NCBI GenBank assembly: GCA_029194665.1
Contig: JARFXO010000006.1
Span: 1 to 64,000, forward strand
Length of the DNA stretch: 64,000 bases
Direction: 5' to 3'
Source: Nitrospira sp.
GTDB lineage: Bacteria; Nitrospirota; Nitrospiria; Nitrospirales; Nitrospiraceae
The notes below the pieces were generated by a model. The model was not told where the DNA came from and made no database searches. It was given only the letters and a program-made list of their open reading frames with translations. Position 1 is the first letter of the stretch; each line of letters starts with the position of its first letter. Position numbers and translations under genes: made by a program. Positions 8,450 through 18,626 of the stretch are shown here, piece after piece.

Positions 8450-9130
8450 TTACTGCTCGAACAATGTGGAGCGCATCAGTCCGTGCGACTTCCTCTTCGT
8501 ACCGATGATCATCTCTTGCACCGGCGTGAACGTTCGACGATGAATGGAGCACGGACCATGACGCGCCAATCGCTGCAGATGTCCGGTTGTGCCATACCCC
8601 TTATGGGAGAGAAAATCGTATTCGGGGAACATGTCATGGTACTTCGCCATGAGACGATCCCTCGTGACCTTGGCGATGATGGAGGCCGCCGCAATCGAGA
8701 GGGAGAGGGAGTCTCCCTTGATAATCGGCCGTACAGAGATTCTGACTCCAGGAAGAGTGACGGCATCTATGAGTAGATAATCAGGAGGAGGAGCCAGCTG
8801 ATCGATGGCTCGCCGCATCGCTAGCCTGGTCGCTTCGAGAATATTGAGCCGATCGATCTCCCCGGCGTCCGCTGATCCGATTCCCATCCCCACAGCTTGC
8901 TCAAGAATCGCGGCATACAATCGATCTCGCCGCCCTTCAGAAAGTTGCTTGGAATCATCGACCCCTGAGAGTCGACATCGGATCGGTAGGACGACAGCGG
9001 CGGCGACGACTGGACCGGCTAATGGGCCACGTCCGGCTTCATCGATACCGGCAATTCGACGATACCCGCACAGCCGGGCTTCTAACTCGAACTCTTGGTT
9101 GGGTCCACCACACATCCCTTCACCGATCAC
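8450..9130 (-). CDS. rnhB: Ribonuclease HII
   Basis: RNase HII removes RNA from RNA-DNA hybrids and single ribonucleotides from DNA. The 226-residue protein has the diagnostic N-terminal AGIDEAGRGPLAGPVVAAAV (about 27-46), with the DEAGRG acidic pair, then VDDSKQLSE, the LLIDAV aspartate and KGDSLSLSIAAASIIAKVTRD in truncated pieces typical of the family, ending with the HKGYGTTGH motif. Start is GTG at 9130; an ATG five codons later is possible. It lies 41 bp downstream of rplS and directly before yraN. Confidence 0.95.
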   Translation of the reverse strand: MIGEGMCGGPNQEFELEARLCGYRRIAGIDEAGRGPLAGPVVAAAVVLPIRCRLSGVDDSKQLSEGRRDRLYAAILEQAVGMGIGSADAGEIDRLNILEATRLAMRRAIDQLAPPPDYLLIDAVTLPGVRISVRPIIKGDSLSLSIAAASIIAKVTRDRLMAKYHDMFPEYDFLSHKGYGTTGHLQRLARHGPCSIHRRTFTPVQEMIIGTKRKSHGLMRSTLFEQ

Positions 9131-9171
9131 AGAATCACATTGCCGTGAGGGAACACATGCGCGGAACCGGT

Positions 9172-9576
9172 CTAGGCCGTCACAGCCTCCTCCTCAGAAG
9201 TCGTCGGCTGTGCTGACGGCTTGCTCTCTCCGACAAACTCGCGCTCTTCGACCTTCGCGAACCTCCCCTTCTTGCCTCGCAGATAGTAGAGCTTCGCACG
9301 CCGAACACGCCCCTGCCGAACCACATCCACTTTGGAGACGATCGGAGAGTGCACCGGGAAAATCCGTTCGACCCCGACCCCGTACGAAAGTTTTCGGACT
9401 GTAAACGTTTCGGTATTCAAACTCCCCTTGCGCGCGATCACGGTTCCTTCATAGACCTGAATACGCTCCTTCTCGCCTTCGACGACTTTGACGTGGACCC
9501 TGACGGTATCCCCGATCTCAAATCTCGGCACTGATTTCTTTGTCAACGACCGCTGAATTCGTTCCAACTGATTCAT
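9172..9576 (-). CDS. rplS: Ribosomal protein bL19
   Basis: bL19 is a structural protein at the interface of the two ribosomal subunits. The 134-residue chain has the family pattern: [64 protein letters not shown] in overlapping parts, and [15 protein letters not shown]. The C-terminal 25 residues are an acidic, low-complexity extension longer than in Escherichia coli. The gene starts 4 bp after trmD ends, in the conserved rpsP-rimM-trmD-rplS order. Confidence 0.97.
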   Translation of the reverse strand: MNQLERIQRSLTKKSVPRFEIGDTVRVHVKVVEGEKERIQVYEGTVIARKGSLNTETFTVRKLSYGVGVERIFPVHSPIVSKVDVVRQGRVRRAKLYYLRGKKGRFAKVEEREFVGESKPSAQPTTSEEEAVTA

Positions 9577-9580
9577 GGAC

Positions 9581-10375
9581 TTAACCCTCCTCCCGGCATG
9601 ATGGCGGGGTCGTCAAAAGACCTTCGCTCATCAATTCATCCAACAACTGTTGATCTTCCTTCGTGAACATCCGATCTTTCAAAAGATCGGGGCGTCGCAA
9701 ATACGTGCCGCGCAACGCTTGTTTCCGACGCCACAATCGAATGGCCTCATGATGGCCAGAAAGCAAGACATCGGGCACGCCAATTCCTCCGATTTCTGCC
9801 GGCCTCGTGTACTGTGGATACTCCAACAACGCGTCCGAAAACGACTCTTCCAATACGGAACTGGGGTCACCCAGGACGCCGGGAACGAGTCTGGCTGCTG
9901 CATCGATCAAGACGAGCGCCGGCAATTCACCTCCGGTCAACACATAATCTCCCAGTGAGACTTCCTCCGGAGCTAATGTCAGACGGACACGCTCATCCAC
10001 TCCCTCATAGTGCCCGCACAGAATGACGATTCGGCGACGCTCACCCGCCAACTCCTCTGCATAGTCTTGCGTAAAAGTCCGCCCGTGAGGAGTTGGAAAC
10101 AGCAATCGAATGTCTTCTTCGTTTGCCCGCGCTTCATTTCGAAGCGCAGCCACCGCAAGAAGGATCGGCTCAGCCTTCATGACCATGCCGGCTCCACCTC
10201 CATACGGCATATCATCGGCTACTTTGTGGCGATCAGTCGTGAAGTCCCGCAAATTGTGCACCTTCACGGTGAGAAGCCCTTTTCCCTGGCCTCGTTTGAG
10301 CATGCTGTGAGCCAGGACCGGGGCGAACATCCCAGGGAACAGTGTCAGAACCTCGAACCTCAACATGCTACTCAC
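9581..10375 (-). CDS. trmD: tRNA (guanine-37-N1)-methyltransferase TrmD
   Basis: TrmD methylates G37 next to the anticodon, preventing +1 frameshifting. The 264-residue protein begins [14 protein letters not shown] (after a short MSS extension) and contains [15 protein letters not shown] in altered form ([12 protein letters not shown]), the trefoil-knot SAM site [12 protein letters not shown] and [13 protein letters not shown], and the C-terminal RPDLL domain. Length is in the normal range (about 240-270). The first bases overlap the end of rimM by 8 bp, indicating coupled translation. Confidence 0.96.
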   Translation of the reverse strand: MSSMLRFEVLTLFPGMFAPVLAHSMLKRGQGKGLLTVKVHNLRDFTTDRHKVADDMPYGGGAGMVMKAEPILLAVAALRNEARANEEDIRLLFPTPHGRTFTQDYAEELAGERRRIVILCGHYEGVDERVRLTLAPEEVSLGDYVLTGGELPALVLIDAAARLVPGVLGDPSSVLEESFSDALLEYPQYTRPAEIGGIGVPDVLLSGHHEAIRLWRRKQALRGTYLRRPDLLKDRMFTKEDQQLLDELMSEGLLTTPPSCREEG

Positions 10376-10889
10376 CCAATCCGTCGATCAACCGGACAGT
10401 CATTTTTCGAGCTGCCAGGTCGACGGTACGAACCAGTTCTTTCGCTGCTGGGATCAAGATCTCTTTGCTCCCCTTGCGAACAACGAACAGCGGATTTCCC
10501 GGCAAGTCCCAAATCTCCTCCAACACACCAAGCGGCTGTCCCTCCTCGGAGGAAACAGCAAGACCGATCAGATCACACTCATAGTACTGCCCATCCGGCA
10601 ACTTGGGCACGGGCCCGCGAATTGTCTGAATGAACCCACCACGCCAGAGACTCGCGTCCTCTGGGCTGGTCAAACCGGTCAATTCAAGAATAAATCGAGC
10701 TCCCGCCCGTCTCACATGGGTGACGCTAGTCTCAAGAGTCCGTCCATTTATTGCGACGAGACTCACCGCCCTCAACCCTTCAAATCGACCTGGAACATCG
10801 GATAGCGGCAGAACCTTCACTTCCCCCTTGACGCCAAAGGGCCGCTCGATCCGCCCTACGGTCACGGTTTCCAACGGACTCACCGTCAC
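10368..10889 (-). CDS. rimM: Ribosome maturation factor RimM
   Basis: RimM binds ribosomal protein uS19 and assists late 30S assembly. The 173-residue protein has the N-terminal beta-barrel start VTVGRIERPFGVKGEVKVLPLSD (split here as VGRIERPFGVKGEV and KVLPLSD), the linker motif PEDASLWRGGFI, and the C-terminal PRC-barrel region YYECDLIGLAV, GVLEEIWDLPGNPLFVV and ILIPAAKELV. Gene order rpsP-rimM-trmD-rplS is conserved across bacteria. It starts 5 bp after rpsP ends. Confidence 0.95.
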   Translation of the reverse strand: MTVSPLETVTVGRIERPFGVKGEVKVLPLSDVPGRFEGLRAVSLVAINGRTLETSVTHVRRAGARFILELTGLTSPEDASLWRGGFIQTIRGPVPKLPDGQYYECDLIGLAVSSEEGQPLGVLEEIWDLPGNPLFVVRKGSKEILIPAAKELVRTVDLAARKMTVRLIDGLGE

Positions 10890-10894
10890 ACGAG

Positions 10895-11188
10895 TCAGGA
10901 TTTTGCAGGCGTTTGTTTCTGCGCAGCTTTTTCAGCCTCAAACTGCTTCCAGACCCCTGCCCTGCGCAACAACGTCCGCACGGTCACCGTAGGTTGAGCG
11001 CCGTGCCTTAGCCAGGTCAGCACCCGTTCCTGCTTCAACTCCGGCACACCGGCTTCTTTCAACGGATCAAAAATCCCAAGGATCTCCAGGAACCGGCCGT
11101 CGCGCGCTTTCCGTGAATCAGCGGCCACCACCCGATACATCGGTCGTTTGTGTCTTCCCGTTCGCGCCAGTCTCAAATGTACAGCCAC
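10895..11188 (-). CDS. rpsP: Ribosomal protein bS16
   Basis: bS16 is an early-assembling 30S protein. The 97-residue product from the GTG at 11188 begins VAVHLRLARTGRHKRPMYRV, followed by VAADSRKARDGRFLEILG and FDPL, the full family pattern. The frame extends back to an ATG at 11218, but the added residues (basic, RKRR) are not part of the family, and AAAAGGAGG stands 6 bases before the GTG, so the GTG is preferred. The C-terminal tail (KAAQKQTPAKS) is a lysine/alanine extension. First gene of the translation block after ffh. Confidence 0.96.
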   Translation of the reverse strand: MAVHLRLARTGRHKRPMYRVVAADSRKARDGRFLEILGIFDPLKEAGVPELKQERVLTWLRHGAQPTVTVRTLLRRAGVWKQFEAEKAAQKQTPAKS

Positions 11189-11234
11189 AACTGTCCTCCT
11201 TTTACGCTGAATTCGCACTATCGGTCATGATCGC

Positions 11235-12581
11235 TTATCGAGATCGCATGAGTTGGGCGAGCTGTCGCCGCCCTCCCGCACCGGTCATCGCCTTTGCCAA
11301 CTTCTTGGCGGACAAGAACTGCTTGATGAGACGGTTCACATCCTGCACCGTGGTGCCGCTGCCACGGGCGATCCGCTTCTTTCGGCTTCCATTGATGATG
11401 GTATGATCGCGGCGTTCCCGTGGGGTCATCGAATCGATCACCGCGACCACACGGCCGATCTCTCGCTCAGGCTTGTCACCCTCGATCGCTTGCTTGAGTT
11501 TTTGCCCGCCCGGAAGCATGCCGAGAATTTGTTCCAACGAGCCTATCCGGTTCATCTGGCTGAGCTGAGTCCGAAAATCCTCCAGCGTGAACGTATTGCT
11601 GGAGAGCCGCTTTTGAGCTTCCTCGGCCTGCTCACGAGTGACGCTTTCTTGGGCTTTCTCAATGAGCGACAGCACGTCGCCCATCCCAAGAATACGGGAA
11701 GCCATCCGGTCCGGATGAAACGGCTCTAAAGCATCCAGCTTTTCCCCGACACCAAGAAACTTGATGGGCTTCCCGGTTGCGGCCCGAATCGATAAGACCG
11801 CGCCCCCGCGTGCGTCCCCCTCGACCTTGGTGAGTATAATACCGGTCAACCCGACCTTTTGATCGAACTGACCGGCCATGGTGACCGCATCCTGTCCGGT
11901 CATCGCATCGGCAACCAACAAGACCTCATGAGGAGACACGGCTGTTTTCACGGCGACAAGTTCGTTCATTAACTCGTCGTCGATATGCAATCGGCCTCCG
12001 GTATCAAGGATGATGAGATCAAAACCCTGATCGCGCCCTCGCTCGACCCCGGTACGGCAGATATGCACCACATCCGCTTGAGAAGCCTGAACGTGATCCG
12101 CTCGGTGAACCTCCACTCCGAGATCCCGACCAAGAGCGCTCAGTTGCTCGCCGGCCGCAGGACGACGCGGGTCAGCAGCTACCAACAGCGCTCGCTTCCC
12201 TTGATTCTTAAACAGACGCGCAAGTTTGCCGCTGGCCGTGGTCTTTCCCACCCCTTGCAATCCGACCATCATCAAGATAGTCGGGGGCTGTGAGCTCAGG
12301 GCAAGTCCGGCCCGCTCATTCCCCATCATCGCCCTGAGCTCGTCCCAGACGACTTTGACGACCTGATGTCCGGGAGTCAGACTCTGCAGGACTTCCTGAC
12401 CGACAGCCTTTTGACGGACGCGATCGATGAACTCCTTGACGATTTTAAAGTTGACGTCTGCTTCAAGAAGCGCAAACCTCACATCTTTCAATGCTTCCGT
12501 GATGTTCTGCTCCGTGAGCACACCCTGCCCTCGGAGTTTCTTCAAAATTTTCTCAAACTTATCGCTCAGCGCATCGAGCAT
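11235..12581 (-). CDS. ffh: Signal recognition particle GTPase Ffh
   Basis: Ffh with 4.5S RNA targets nascent membrane proteins to the FtsY receptor. The 448-residue protein has the N domain (about 1-90), the G domain with GLQGVGKTTASGKL (about 107-120), DPRRPAA, DTGGRL and TKVEGDARGG, and the C-terminal M domain. The M domain keeps the RNA-binding helix region SMTPRERRDHTIINGSRKKR in two blocks, SMTPRER and GSRKKRIARGSG. Methionines are fewer than in Escherichia coli. Upstream genes face the other way, so this is likely the first gene of the leftward operon running through the ribosomal cluster. Confidence 0.96.
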   Translation of the reverse strand: MLDALSDKFEKILKKLRGQGVLTEQNITEALKDVRFALLEADVNFKIVKEFIDRVRQKAVGQEVLQSLTPGHQVVKVVWDELRAMMGNERAGLALSSQPPTILMMVGLQGVGKTTASGKLARLFKNQGKRALLVAADPRRPAAGEQLSALGRDLGVEVHRADHVQASQADVVHICRTGVERGRDQGFDLIILDTGGRLHIDDELMNELVAVKTAVSPHEVLLVADAMTGQDAVTMAGQFDQKVGLTGIILTKVEGDARGGAVLSIRAATGKPIKFLGVGEKLDALEPFHPDRMASRILGMGDVLSLIEKAQESVTREQAEEAQKRLSSNTFTLEDFRTQLSQMNRIGSLEQILGMLPGGQKLKQAIEGDKPEREIGRVVAVIDSMTPRERRDHTIINGSRKKRIARGSGTTVQDVNRLIKQFLSAKKLAKAMTGAGGRRQLAQLMRSR

Positions 12582-12811
12582 GATGCCGTATCACCACAAA
12601 GAAAGAGGCCATCGAAGCCTTGCACAAGACCTCCGATCGCCTCGAAAATCCTGGAAAAAGAGTATCGAGGAGTCTATCGGACCAAGCAAGGCAAGTCAAG
12701 GTCATCACGAGCCAGTAGTTTTATTGACATGCCGAAAGCCTTCGGATATGGTGCCCTTCAGCCACCCAAAAACCACTGTACGGAAACTCATAAAGAAAGA
12801 AGCTCGGTCGC

Positions 12812-13072
12812 GTGAGAAAATCGCCCTGGGTTTTGCTCATTTTCGTGCTGATCGGAGGGCTCCTTGGCGGGATACTCGGGGAGATTCTCCATGTCATGGC
12901 ACCTCAAGGCACCATTCAAAACATTTTTGCGACGCATTATAATCCCGGGATCAATCCGCCGCTCACCATCGACCTTGTCTTGATCAAACTCGTCCTCGGA
13001 TTCAACATTAAGGTTAATATCCTGAGCATCCTCGGGATGTTCATTGGTATCTACCTTTACAAGCACGTCTAA
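12812..13072 (+). CDS. DUF4321 family small membrane protein
   Basis: This 86-residue protein has two hydrophobic segments: one near the N-terminus ([20 protein letters not shown], about 7-26) and one at the C-terminus ([15 protein letters not shown], about 69-83). Between them lies the amphipathic stretch [17 protein letters not shown]. This layout matches DUF4321 proteins, whose function is unknown. The start is GTG at 12812. No strong Shine-Dalgarno is obvious within the usual distance, although AAAGAAAG lies about 10 bases upstream. The stop codon overlaps the last bases of the convergent uvrB by 4 bp. Confidence 0.75.
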   Translation: MRKSPWVLLIFVLIGGLLGGILGEILHVMAPQGTIQNIFATHYNPGINPPLTIDLVLIKLVLGFNIKVNILSILGMFIGIYLYKHV

Positions 13073-15066
13073 GATTTCGCGTTCAAAGCTTGAAGCCGGA
13101 GCGATCGAATTTGATTGCGTAGCTCTGCCGCCCGCTCAAAGGCCAGCTCTTTGGCGGCAGCTTTCATTTCCGACTCCAGCCGTTCGATGAGTTGATCCGT
13201 TGATTCTGAATTCTCATATGGCTCGACCGATTCAGCTGCAAGATCCAACCGGACATAGTCCATGTCGGCCACCGCATACTCGAGGGAAGGAATCCCTTTC
13301 GTAATACCGACCGGGGTAATCCCATGGACACCGTTATACTCGGCTTGGATCCCACGGCGGCGGCTGGTTTCATCGAGTGCCTGTTTCATCGAATCCGTCA
13401 CAACATCTCCGTAAAAAATGACCCGGCCTTCGAGATTGCGCGCGGCTCGGCCGGCCGTTTGAATCAACGCTCGGTACGAGCGCAGATAGCCTTCCTTATC
13501 AGCGTCAAGAATCGCCACGAGGCTCACTTCGGGGAGATCGAGCCCTTCGCGCAGTAAATTGATCCCGACCAGCACATCAAACGTCCCGCACCGGAGGTCC
13601 CGGACGATCTCGGCTCGCTCAAGGGTCTTAATGTCGGAATGCAGATAGCGCACCTTGATTCCCAAGTCGTGGTAATACTCAGTCAAATCCTCCGCCATCC
13701 GCTTCGTTAAGGTCGTCACGAGTACCCTGCCACCCTTGGCCACCTCCGAGCGGACCTGCCCGAGGAGATGGTCTACCTGTCCCTTGGCCGGCACGACATC
13801 GATGTGGGGGTCCATCAGACCGGTCGGCCGAACGATCTGCTCAACCACATCACGGCCGGCATGCTCCAGCTCGTAGCTGCCGGGGGTTGCGGACACATAC
13901 AACACCTGATTGAGACAACTCTCGAACTCAGAAAACTTCAACGGACGGTTGTCGACCGCCGACGGGAGTCGAAATCCGTACTCCACCAACGTCCGTTTTC
14001 TGGAGTAATCTCCCTCATACATCCCGCCGACTTGGGGAACCGTCGCGTGAGACTCATCGACGATCAATAGAAAATCCTTTGGGAAATAGTCCAACAATGT
14101 GGGAGGGGGCTCACCAGGCCTCCGCCCGCTGAGATGACGCGAGTAGTTTTCGATCCCGTGGCAATAACCCATGGCTCGAATCATCTCCAGATCAAACTTG
14201 GTACGTTGCTCAAGCCGTTGGGCCTCCAGCAGTCGACCCGTCTTCCTGAACAAGGCCACGCGGTCCTCCAGTTCTTCCTCGATACCGGTGATGGCCCGCT
14301 CATAGCGATCCGGAGCAATGAGATAATGGGTGTTCGGATAAATCGCGATCTTGGGAAGCTTGCTCAATGATTTCCCGGTGAGTGGATCGATCTCATGAAT
14401 GGCATCCACCACGTCTCCGAACAGCTCAATGCGCACCGACTTGGCTTCAGACGAGGCAGGAAAAATCTCGATCACGTCCCCGCGCGCCCGGAACGTCCCA
14501 CGATGAAAATCCACATCATTGCGTTCGTATTGAATCTCCACCAGTTTCGATAAGATCTTTTCTCGTCTCGTTTCGACGCCTTCCTCCAAATATATGAGCA
14601 TGTCATGGTAGACCTCCGGTGACCCCAGCCCATAGATACAGGACACCGAGGACACGATCAGCACGTCGTTTCGTTGCAACAGCTCGGTCGTGGCGGAGTG
14701 GCGCATCTGATCGATGGTATCGTTGATCGAGGCATCCTTCGCGATATACGTATCGCTCTGAGGGATATAGGCCTCCGGTTGATAGTAATCGTAATAGCTC
14801 ACGAAATACTCGACAGCGTTATGGGGGAAAAACTGTTTGAACTCTTGATAGAGCTGACCGGCCAACGTTTTGTTGTGGACCAGCACGAGCGTCGGCTTCT
14901 GAACTCGCTCGACGAGGTTCGCCATCGTGAAAGTCTTGCCGGACCCAGTGACGCCGAGCAATACCTGATGCTGCTTTCCAGCTTGGATTCCAGCTGTCAG
15001 CCGCGCAATGGCTTCCGGTTGATCTCCGCAAGCTTTAAAGGGAGCCTCTAACTTAAAGGGTGGCAC
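13069..15066 (-). CDS. uvrB: UvrABC system protein B
   Basis: UvrB is the helicase-like damage-verification subunit of nucleotide excision repair. The 665-residue protein carries Walker [16 protein letters not shown] (about 37-51), the beta-hairpin region [16 protein letters not shown] with [13 protein letters not shown], the DEAD-like motif VDESH, helicase motifs V and VI ([25 protein letters not shown]), and the C-terminal UVR domain ([19 protein letters not shown]). Start is GTG at 15066 with GGGAGGGAG upstream. Length is normal. uvrA lies at 29.1-32.1 kb, so both damage-recognition subunits are within this window. Confidence 0.97.
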   Translation of the reverse strand: MPPFKLEAPFKACGDQPEAIARLTAGIQAGKQHQVLLGVTGSGKTFTMANLVERVQKPTLVLVHNKTLAGQLYQEFKQFFPHNAVEYFVSYYDYYQPEAYIPQSDTYIAKDASINDTIDQMRHSATTELLQRNDVLIVSSVSCIYGLGSPEVYHDMLIYLEEGVETRREKILSKLVEIQYERNDVDFHRGTFRARGDVIEIFPASSEAKSVRIELFGDVVDAIHEIDPLTGKSLSKLPKIAIYPNTHYLIAPDRYERAITGIEEELEDRVALFRKTGRLLEAQRLEQRTKFDLEMIRAMGYCHGIENYSRHLSGRRPGEPPPTLLDYFPKDFLLIVDESHATVPQVGGMYEGDYSRKRTLVEYGFRLPSAVDNRPLKFSEFESCLNQVLYVSATPGSYELEHAGRDVVEQIVRPTGLMDPHIDVVPAKGQVDHLLGQVRSEVAKGGRVLVTTLTKRMAEDLTEYYHDLGIKVRYLHSDIKTLERAEIVRDLRCGTFDVLVGINLLREGLDLPEVSLVAILDADKEGYLRSYRALIQTAGRAARNLEGRVIFYGDVVTDSMKQALDETSRRRGIQAEYNGVHGITPVGITKGIPSLEYAVADMDYVRLDLAAESVEPYENSESTDQLIERLESEMKAAAKELAFERAAELRNQIRSLRLQALNAKS

Positions 15067-15227
15067 GGTCTCCCTCCCGGTGAAACCATGTGGAGCCCCG
15101 CGGCGTGATGGCTGCGATTTCTAGTGGTTGTTCGGCAACACCTCGCCGAAGCATGGTTTCCTGCGTAGACTGGTGACTGGAAATCCGGATGGACATCGGT
15201 GACTCTTGATATCGCAACCCACAACGT

Positions 15228-15257
15228 AAAAAGGGCTGCCGGAAATTCCGGCAGCCC
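15228..15257 (-). terminator. Rho-independent terminator after the RRM gene
   Basis: On the minus strand an 11-bp perfect stem (arms GGGCTGCCGGA and TCCGGCAGCCC, 15233-15257) with a 3-base loop is followed directly by a run of five T (15228-15232). It sits about 25 bp after the stop of the RRM gene and is the clearest intrinsic terminator in the window. Confidence 0.92.
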
Positions 15258-15282
15258 TTATCGCAGCGGAACAGACTCGAGG

Positions 15283-15582
15283 TTAACCGCGACCGCCTCC
15301 GAATCCTCCACGCCCTCCTCCGCTGGAGCGGGGCTCTTGAGGACGAGCTTCATTCACCGTCAACGTACGGCCCCCAAGTTGTGTGCCGTTCAAGGCGGTT
15401 ATCGCCGCTTGCGCTTCTCCGTCGGACGACATTTCGACAAATCCAAACCCCCGAGACTGCCCAGTGAACTTGTCCGTAATAATCCGCGCCGAGGCCACCG
15501 TCCCATACACCGCAAACAGATCGCTTAGTTGTTGCTCAGTCGTCGCATAGGGCAATCCACCGACATAGATCTTCGCACCCAT
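15283..15582 (-). CDS. RRM-type RNA-binding protein with Gly-rich tail
   Basis: A single RNA recognition motif covers residues 1-80: RNP2 KIYVGGLPY near the start and RNP1 SRGFGFVEM in the middle, followed by the helix AQAAITALNG and the last strand LTVNEARP. The C-terminal 20 residues are Gly/Arg-rich (GGGRGGFGGGRG). This is the architecture of small bacterial RNA-binding proteins (cyanobacterial Rbp-like) that bind single-stranded RNA and are often cold-induced; the specific targets are unknown. The start at 15582 (99 residues) is chosen because AAAGGAGG lies 6 bases upstream; a longer frame starts at 15603. The gene stands alone with its own terminator. Confidence 0.9.
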   Translation of the reverse strand: MGAKIYVGGLPYATTEQQLSDLFAVYGTVASARIITDKFTGQSRGFGFVEMSSDGEAQAAITALNGTQLGGRTLTVNEARPQEPRSSGGGRGGFGGGRG

Positions 15583-15845
15583 CGAAGTCCTCCTTTGACA
15601 CAATGATGTTGTCTTGGACTCGAGAAAACAACGAGGAAGGAATGGGCCGAAGGCGTCAACACAGCGGCGGTTTAGCTTTGGCTTCCGATCAGATTCCCGG
15701 ACTGGCCCAATACAACATCCATTCAGGCCTTGTCACTTTCAGCGTCGGTCTTCCCAGGCCTTTAGCGAACCGACCATTTCATGATACTCCAGACCGACGA
15801 AAAATGGCAAGTTTGAGGCTAAACCGGTCCGCTGATGAACCCACG

Positions 15846-16646
15846 TTAATAGGCCGGCGGCGTGGAAAGCGGTCGGTGGGAAAAGAGAGGAACTGCATGG
15901 AAGCTGTCGAACAACACGGTCGATGTTCCAAGAACGACCAGCCCAATTTGCCCCAATCCCAAGGCTTGGTCCTCAACGGAAAGGACCAGCACTCCATCTA
16001 CGAACACTTCAATAAAATCTTTGCTGATGATGGTGTTTCGTTGCACTCTGAGTGAATGCCAATCAACCTTTTTCAGACTAATCGACGCCTGCGCGAGGAG
16101 CAATTCGCTCCCATTCGCCAAGCGAACGAGCCGCACGTTTTGACCGATCGAATCGACGACCGCCAGGTAAAAATTGCGCCTGTCGCGCACACCAAACGCT
16201 ATGCCTCCGAGCCCAGACGTTCCTTGCTGCGCATGAAAGCGAACGCTGAGATCCGGATACTCATATTCCAATCCATCGGCCACAAGTGCCTGATAACAGG
16301 GCTGCGTGCAACTCGATGAACCAACGATAATATTGGGCGGAGAAGGTGCGGTCCCATGCCCCTGGACCATCCAATCTGCAAGCGGCTCGTCATTGGAATT
16401 ACTCCGTACGAAACCGCCGGGCGGCGTATTGAATTGATCCTGATCGAAGGTCCATCGTTGGAAAAGCCCACCTGTCGCCTGTTTCTTGAGATTAACGGCC
16501 TTTTCTTCCGAGGTTTCCTTCTGAACTCCGTAACTAGGGCTGTACCCCATGACGAGACTCAGACCAGCCACCAAGAGAGCGAAGAGCCCTTGCCGGGTCC
16601 GCCTGATGACGGAACCGGTTCGAGATGTCAAAGACAATACACGCAC
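15846..16646 (-). CDS. Exported protein with LamG/DUF1080-like lectin fold
   Basis: I do not recognise a named family with certainty. From GTG 16646 the 266-residue protein has an N-terminal signal region (RRTRQGLFALLVAGLSLVMG) ending near GYSPSYG. The rest reads like a concanavalin-type beta-sandwich: RWTFDQDQFNTPPGGF, DLSVRFHAQQG, GGIAFGVRDRRNFYLAVVDS, WHSLRVQRN, IEVFVDGVLVLSVEDQAL and GQIGLVVLGTSTVLFDSF. These strand patterns are typical of sugar-binding or scaffold domains in secreted bacterial proteins. The GTG overlaps the TAG stop of the upstream small gene (TAGTG), which indicates coupling; a longer frame to 16751 would overlap that gene by about 100 bp. Confidence 0.7.
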   Translation of the reverse strand: MRVLSLTSRTGSVIRRTRQGLFALLVAGLSLVMGYSPSYGVQKETSEEKAVNLKKQATGGLFQRWTFDQDQFNTPPGGFVRSNSNDEPLADWMVQGHGTAPSPPNIIVGSSSCTQPCYQALVADGLEYEYPDLSVRFHAQQGTSGLGGIAFGVRDRRNFYLAVVDSIGQNVRLVRLANGSELLLAQASISLKKVDWHSLRVQRNTIISKDFIEVFVDGVLVLSVEDQALGLGQIGLVVLGTSTVLFDSFHAVPLFSHRPLSTPPAY

Positions 16647-16900
16647 TACGATGAGCTTCCTGATTTCTGAATTTGAAGAATCTCTCGCTGCAGACGGTCC
16701 CGCTCGGCGAGGATCTTCTTGCGTCGTTGCCATCGATCCCAAGTCCACCAACGCAGTTTTTCGCTGAACGTCACCGCATGCGTTGGTGCACTGCCGCCAG
16801 GGGCCTGTTGGAACGAATACCCGTCATGGGTATCGCGCTGCTCAAAAAACCGCCGATACAGATGATCGTATAATCCCTTCCCTGATTCACCACCCGCCAT
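16646..16900 (-). CDS. Small hypothetical protein (84 aa), coupled to the lectin-like gene
   Basis: No family recognised. The 84-residue product is soluble, aromatic-rich in the middle (KLRWWTWDRWQRRKK) and ends in a likely amphipathic helix (ILAERDRLQREILQIQKSG). A strong Shine-Dalgarno (AAGGGGAGAGG) precedes the ATG by 2-6 bases. Its stop overlaps the start of the exported lectin-like protein, so they are probably one transcription unit. There is no signal peptide. Confidence 0.6.
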   Translation of the reverse strand: MAGGESGKGLYDHLYRRFFEQRDTHDGYSFQQAPGGSAPTHAVTFSEKLRWWTWDRWQRRKKILAERDRLQREILQIQKSGSSS

Positions 16901-17084
16901 ACCTCTCCCCTTATTTCAGAAACGGTTTCAGCCGCTCCGAACGTCGTCCGATATTTCAAGCCTCCTACCGGTACTCGTCGAATAGTACCTGGGCTCCATG
17001 CGACTCCGCAACCTGCTTTCCCTCATGCTATGATCCCACATCCGCGTGCATCCGCGTGCAACCTGACATGATCAGGGTATCACT

Positions 17085-18626
17085 ATGAACCTTACCTGTT
17101 TCACCGGCGATTCCAAAGCCCGCTGCATCGTGGTCCTCGCGACCGTCTGCCTTTTGCTCTCACCCAATCCAAGCCTGGCTCAATCGCCCAAGACAGGCCT
17201 TCGGGCAGCCATCGATTCGCTCTCCGCAGAACGGATGAGTGCCGACATTCGAACACTCAGCGGTCCTGCATTCAATGGACGGCAAAGCGGCACGCAAGCA
17301 GACCTCGAATCAGCTCGGTGGATCGCGCAAGAGTTTCTTTCGGCAGGTTTGCGCTTACCACTCGTTCGCAATGGCTCACTGAGAATACCATTCTTGACGG
17401 GCAAGGATGGTACTGCATCAGGGATAATGACCTCCTTGCTATCCACTCCCCTAATAGCACCGGAACCAATAGTACGAGTCGGGCCGATAGATCATTTAGC
17501 CGCCGAAACTCTCGGCTCAGACTATTTTCCCGTTTTCGATTCGCCATCCGCTGATCTCCACGCCCAAATCATCTTTGTCGGATACGGTATTGTCGATCCT
17601 GCGCAAGGCATCGACGACTATGCGGGCATCGACGTAAATAATTGCATCGTGCTGTTTCTACGAGGCAAGCCGAACCACTATACCCCTCCCATCAGTCATG
17701 CCGACAAGGTCCGGTTTGCACGGGACCACGGCGCGATCGGCTACTTGATGGCGACCGGGCCACTGCTTTCCCCCTATGAGGTCCGCCGTGGCATCACAGG
17801 GAGTCCCAGCGCCTTCTATGGTCAATTACCTCCTGATCACGCCATTCCTGGAGCCTGGATTAGTACGGCGCTTGCCCAAGAGATTCTCGCGGAATCGAAG
17901 AGAGACGTTCCCGATCGTCTGCGCGTCCTTCAAGAGCGCCTGAACCAAGCACCTTCATCACAGGCCATACGGACAAACCATTTTGCGTCGCTTGCGTGGA
18001 AGACGACGATGGAGGAGGGAAATCTGGTCAATGTAGTGGGGATGATCCCTGGAACCGGAACAGAGTCTGTGATCATCGGAGCCCACCGAGACCACTTCGG
18101 TCGTCCAGGAGGCGTTCTTTTCCCCGGCGCAGACGACAATGCCTCCGGAACGGCAGTCATCTTGGAAGTGGCGCGAGCCCTTGCAAAGTGGGAGACAAGC
18201 CCAAAGCGAACGATCCTCTTTGTCTCCTTCAGCGGCGAGGAGCGCGATCTGCTTGGTTCACGTCTGTATACGTCACGACCCATCACTCCACTCAATGCTA
18301 CAAAAGCCATGATCAACATCGACCACGCCGGCGTTGGCAATGGACGGCTCACCGTAGGCGTGACAGGATTAGAGAAAGAGGCCCTACTAGAGGTCGGGAG
18401 GGTGGCCGGCGTTCACGAGAAACTGGATCTTTATGGCTTTTTCCCCGGCGGCGACCACGTACCATTTAAAGAAGCCGGTGTACCGACGGTCACTGTCGTG
18501 AGCGGCGGTGTACATCCACACTTTCATCAACCATCGGATACCGCCGACACCATCGATCCAGAGATCTTGAACACCGTGGCCCGGTATGTGCTGGCGGTGA
18601 CGTGGCAACTCGCCTACCAACCATGA
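17085..18626 (+). CDS. Exported M28 family zinc aminopeptidase with PA-like insert
   Basis: M28 peptidases cleave N-terminal residues with two zinc ions. The 513-residue protein has a signal peptide (about 1-32, CIVVLATVCLLLSPNPSLAQ), a region with a PA-like domain (about 120-260, GYGIVDPAQGIDDYAGIDV), and the catalytic domain from about 310. Metal-ligand motifs are in order: IIGAHRDHFG (His, Asp), GADDNASGTAVILE (Asp), FSGEERDLLGSR (Glu pair), INIDHAG, and the C-terminal HPHFHQPSDTADTID with the last histidine. All expected ligands appear present. The substrate is unknown. It stands alone on the plus strand. Confidence 0.9.
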   Translation: MNLTCFTGDSKARCIVVLATVCLLLSPNPSLAQSPKTGLRAAIDSLSAERMSADIRTLSGPAFNGRQSGTQADLESARWIAQEFLSAGLRLPLVRNGSLRIPFLTGKDGTASGIMTSLLSTPLIAPEPIVRVGPIDHLAAETLGSDYFPVFDSPSADLHAQIIFVGYGIVDPAQGIDDYAGIDVNNCIVLFLRGKPNHYTPPISHADKVRFARDHGAIGYLMATGPLLSPYEVRRGITGSPSAFYGQLPPDHAIPGAWISTALAQEILAESKRDVPDRLRVLQERLNQAPSSQAIRTNHFASLAWKTTMEEGNLVNVVGMIPGTGTESVIIGAHRDHFGRPGGVLFPGADDNASGTAVILEVARALAKWETSPKRTILFVSFSGEERDLLGSRLYTSRPITPLNATKAMINIDHAGVGNGRLTVGVTGLEKEALLEVGRVAGVHEKLDLYGFFPGGDHVPFKEAGVPTVTVVSGGVHPHFHQPSDTADTIDPEILNTVARYVLAVTWQLAYQP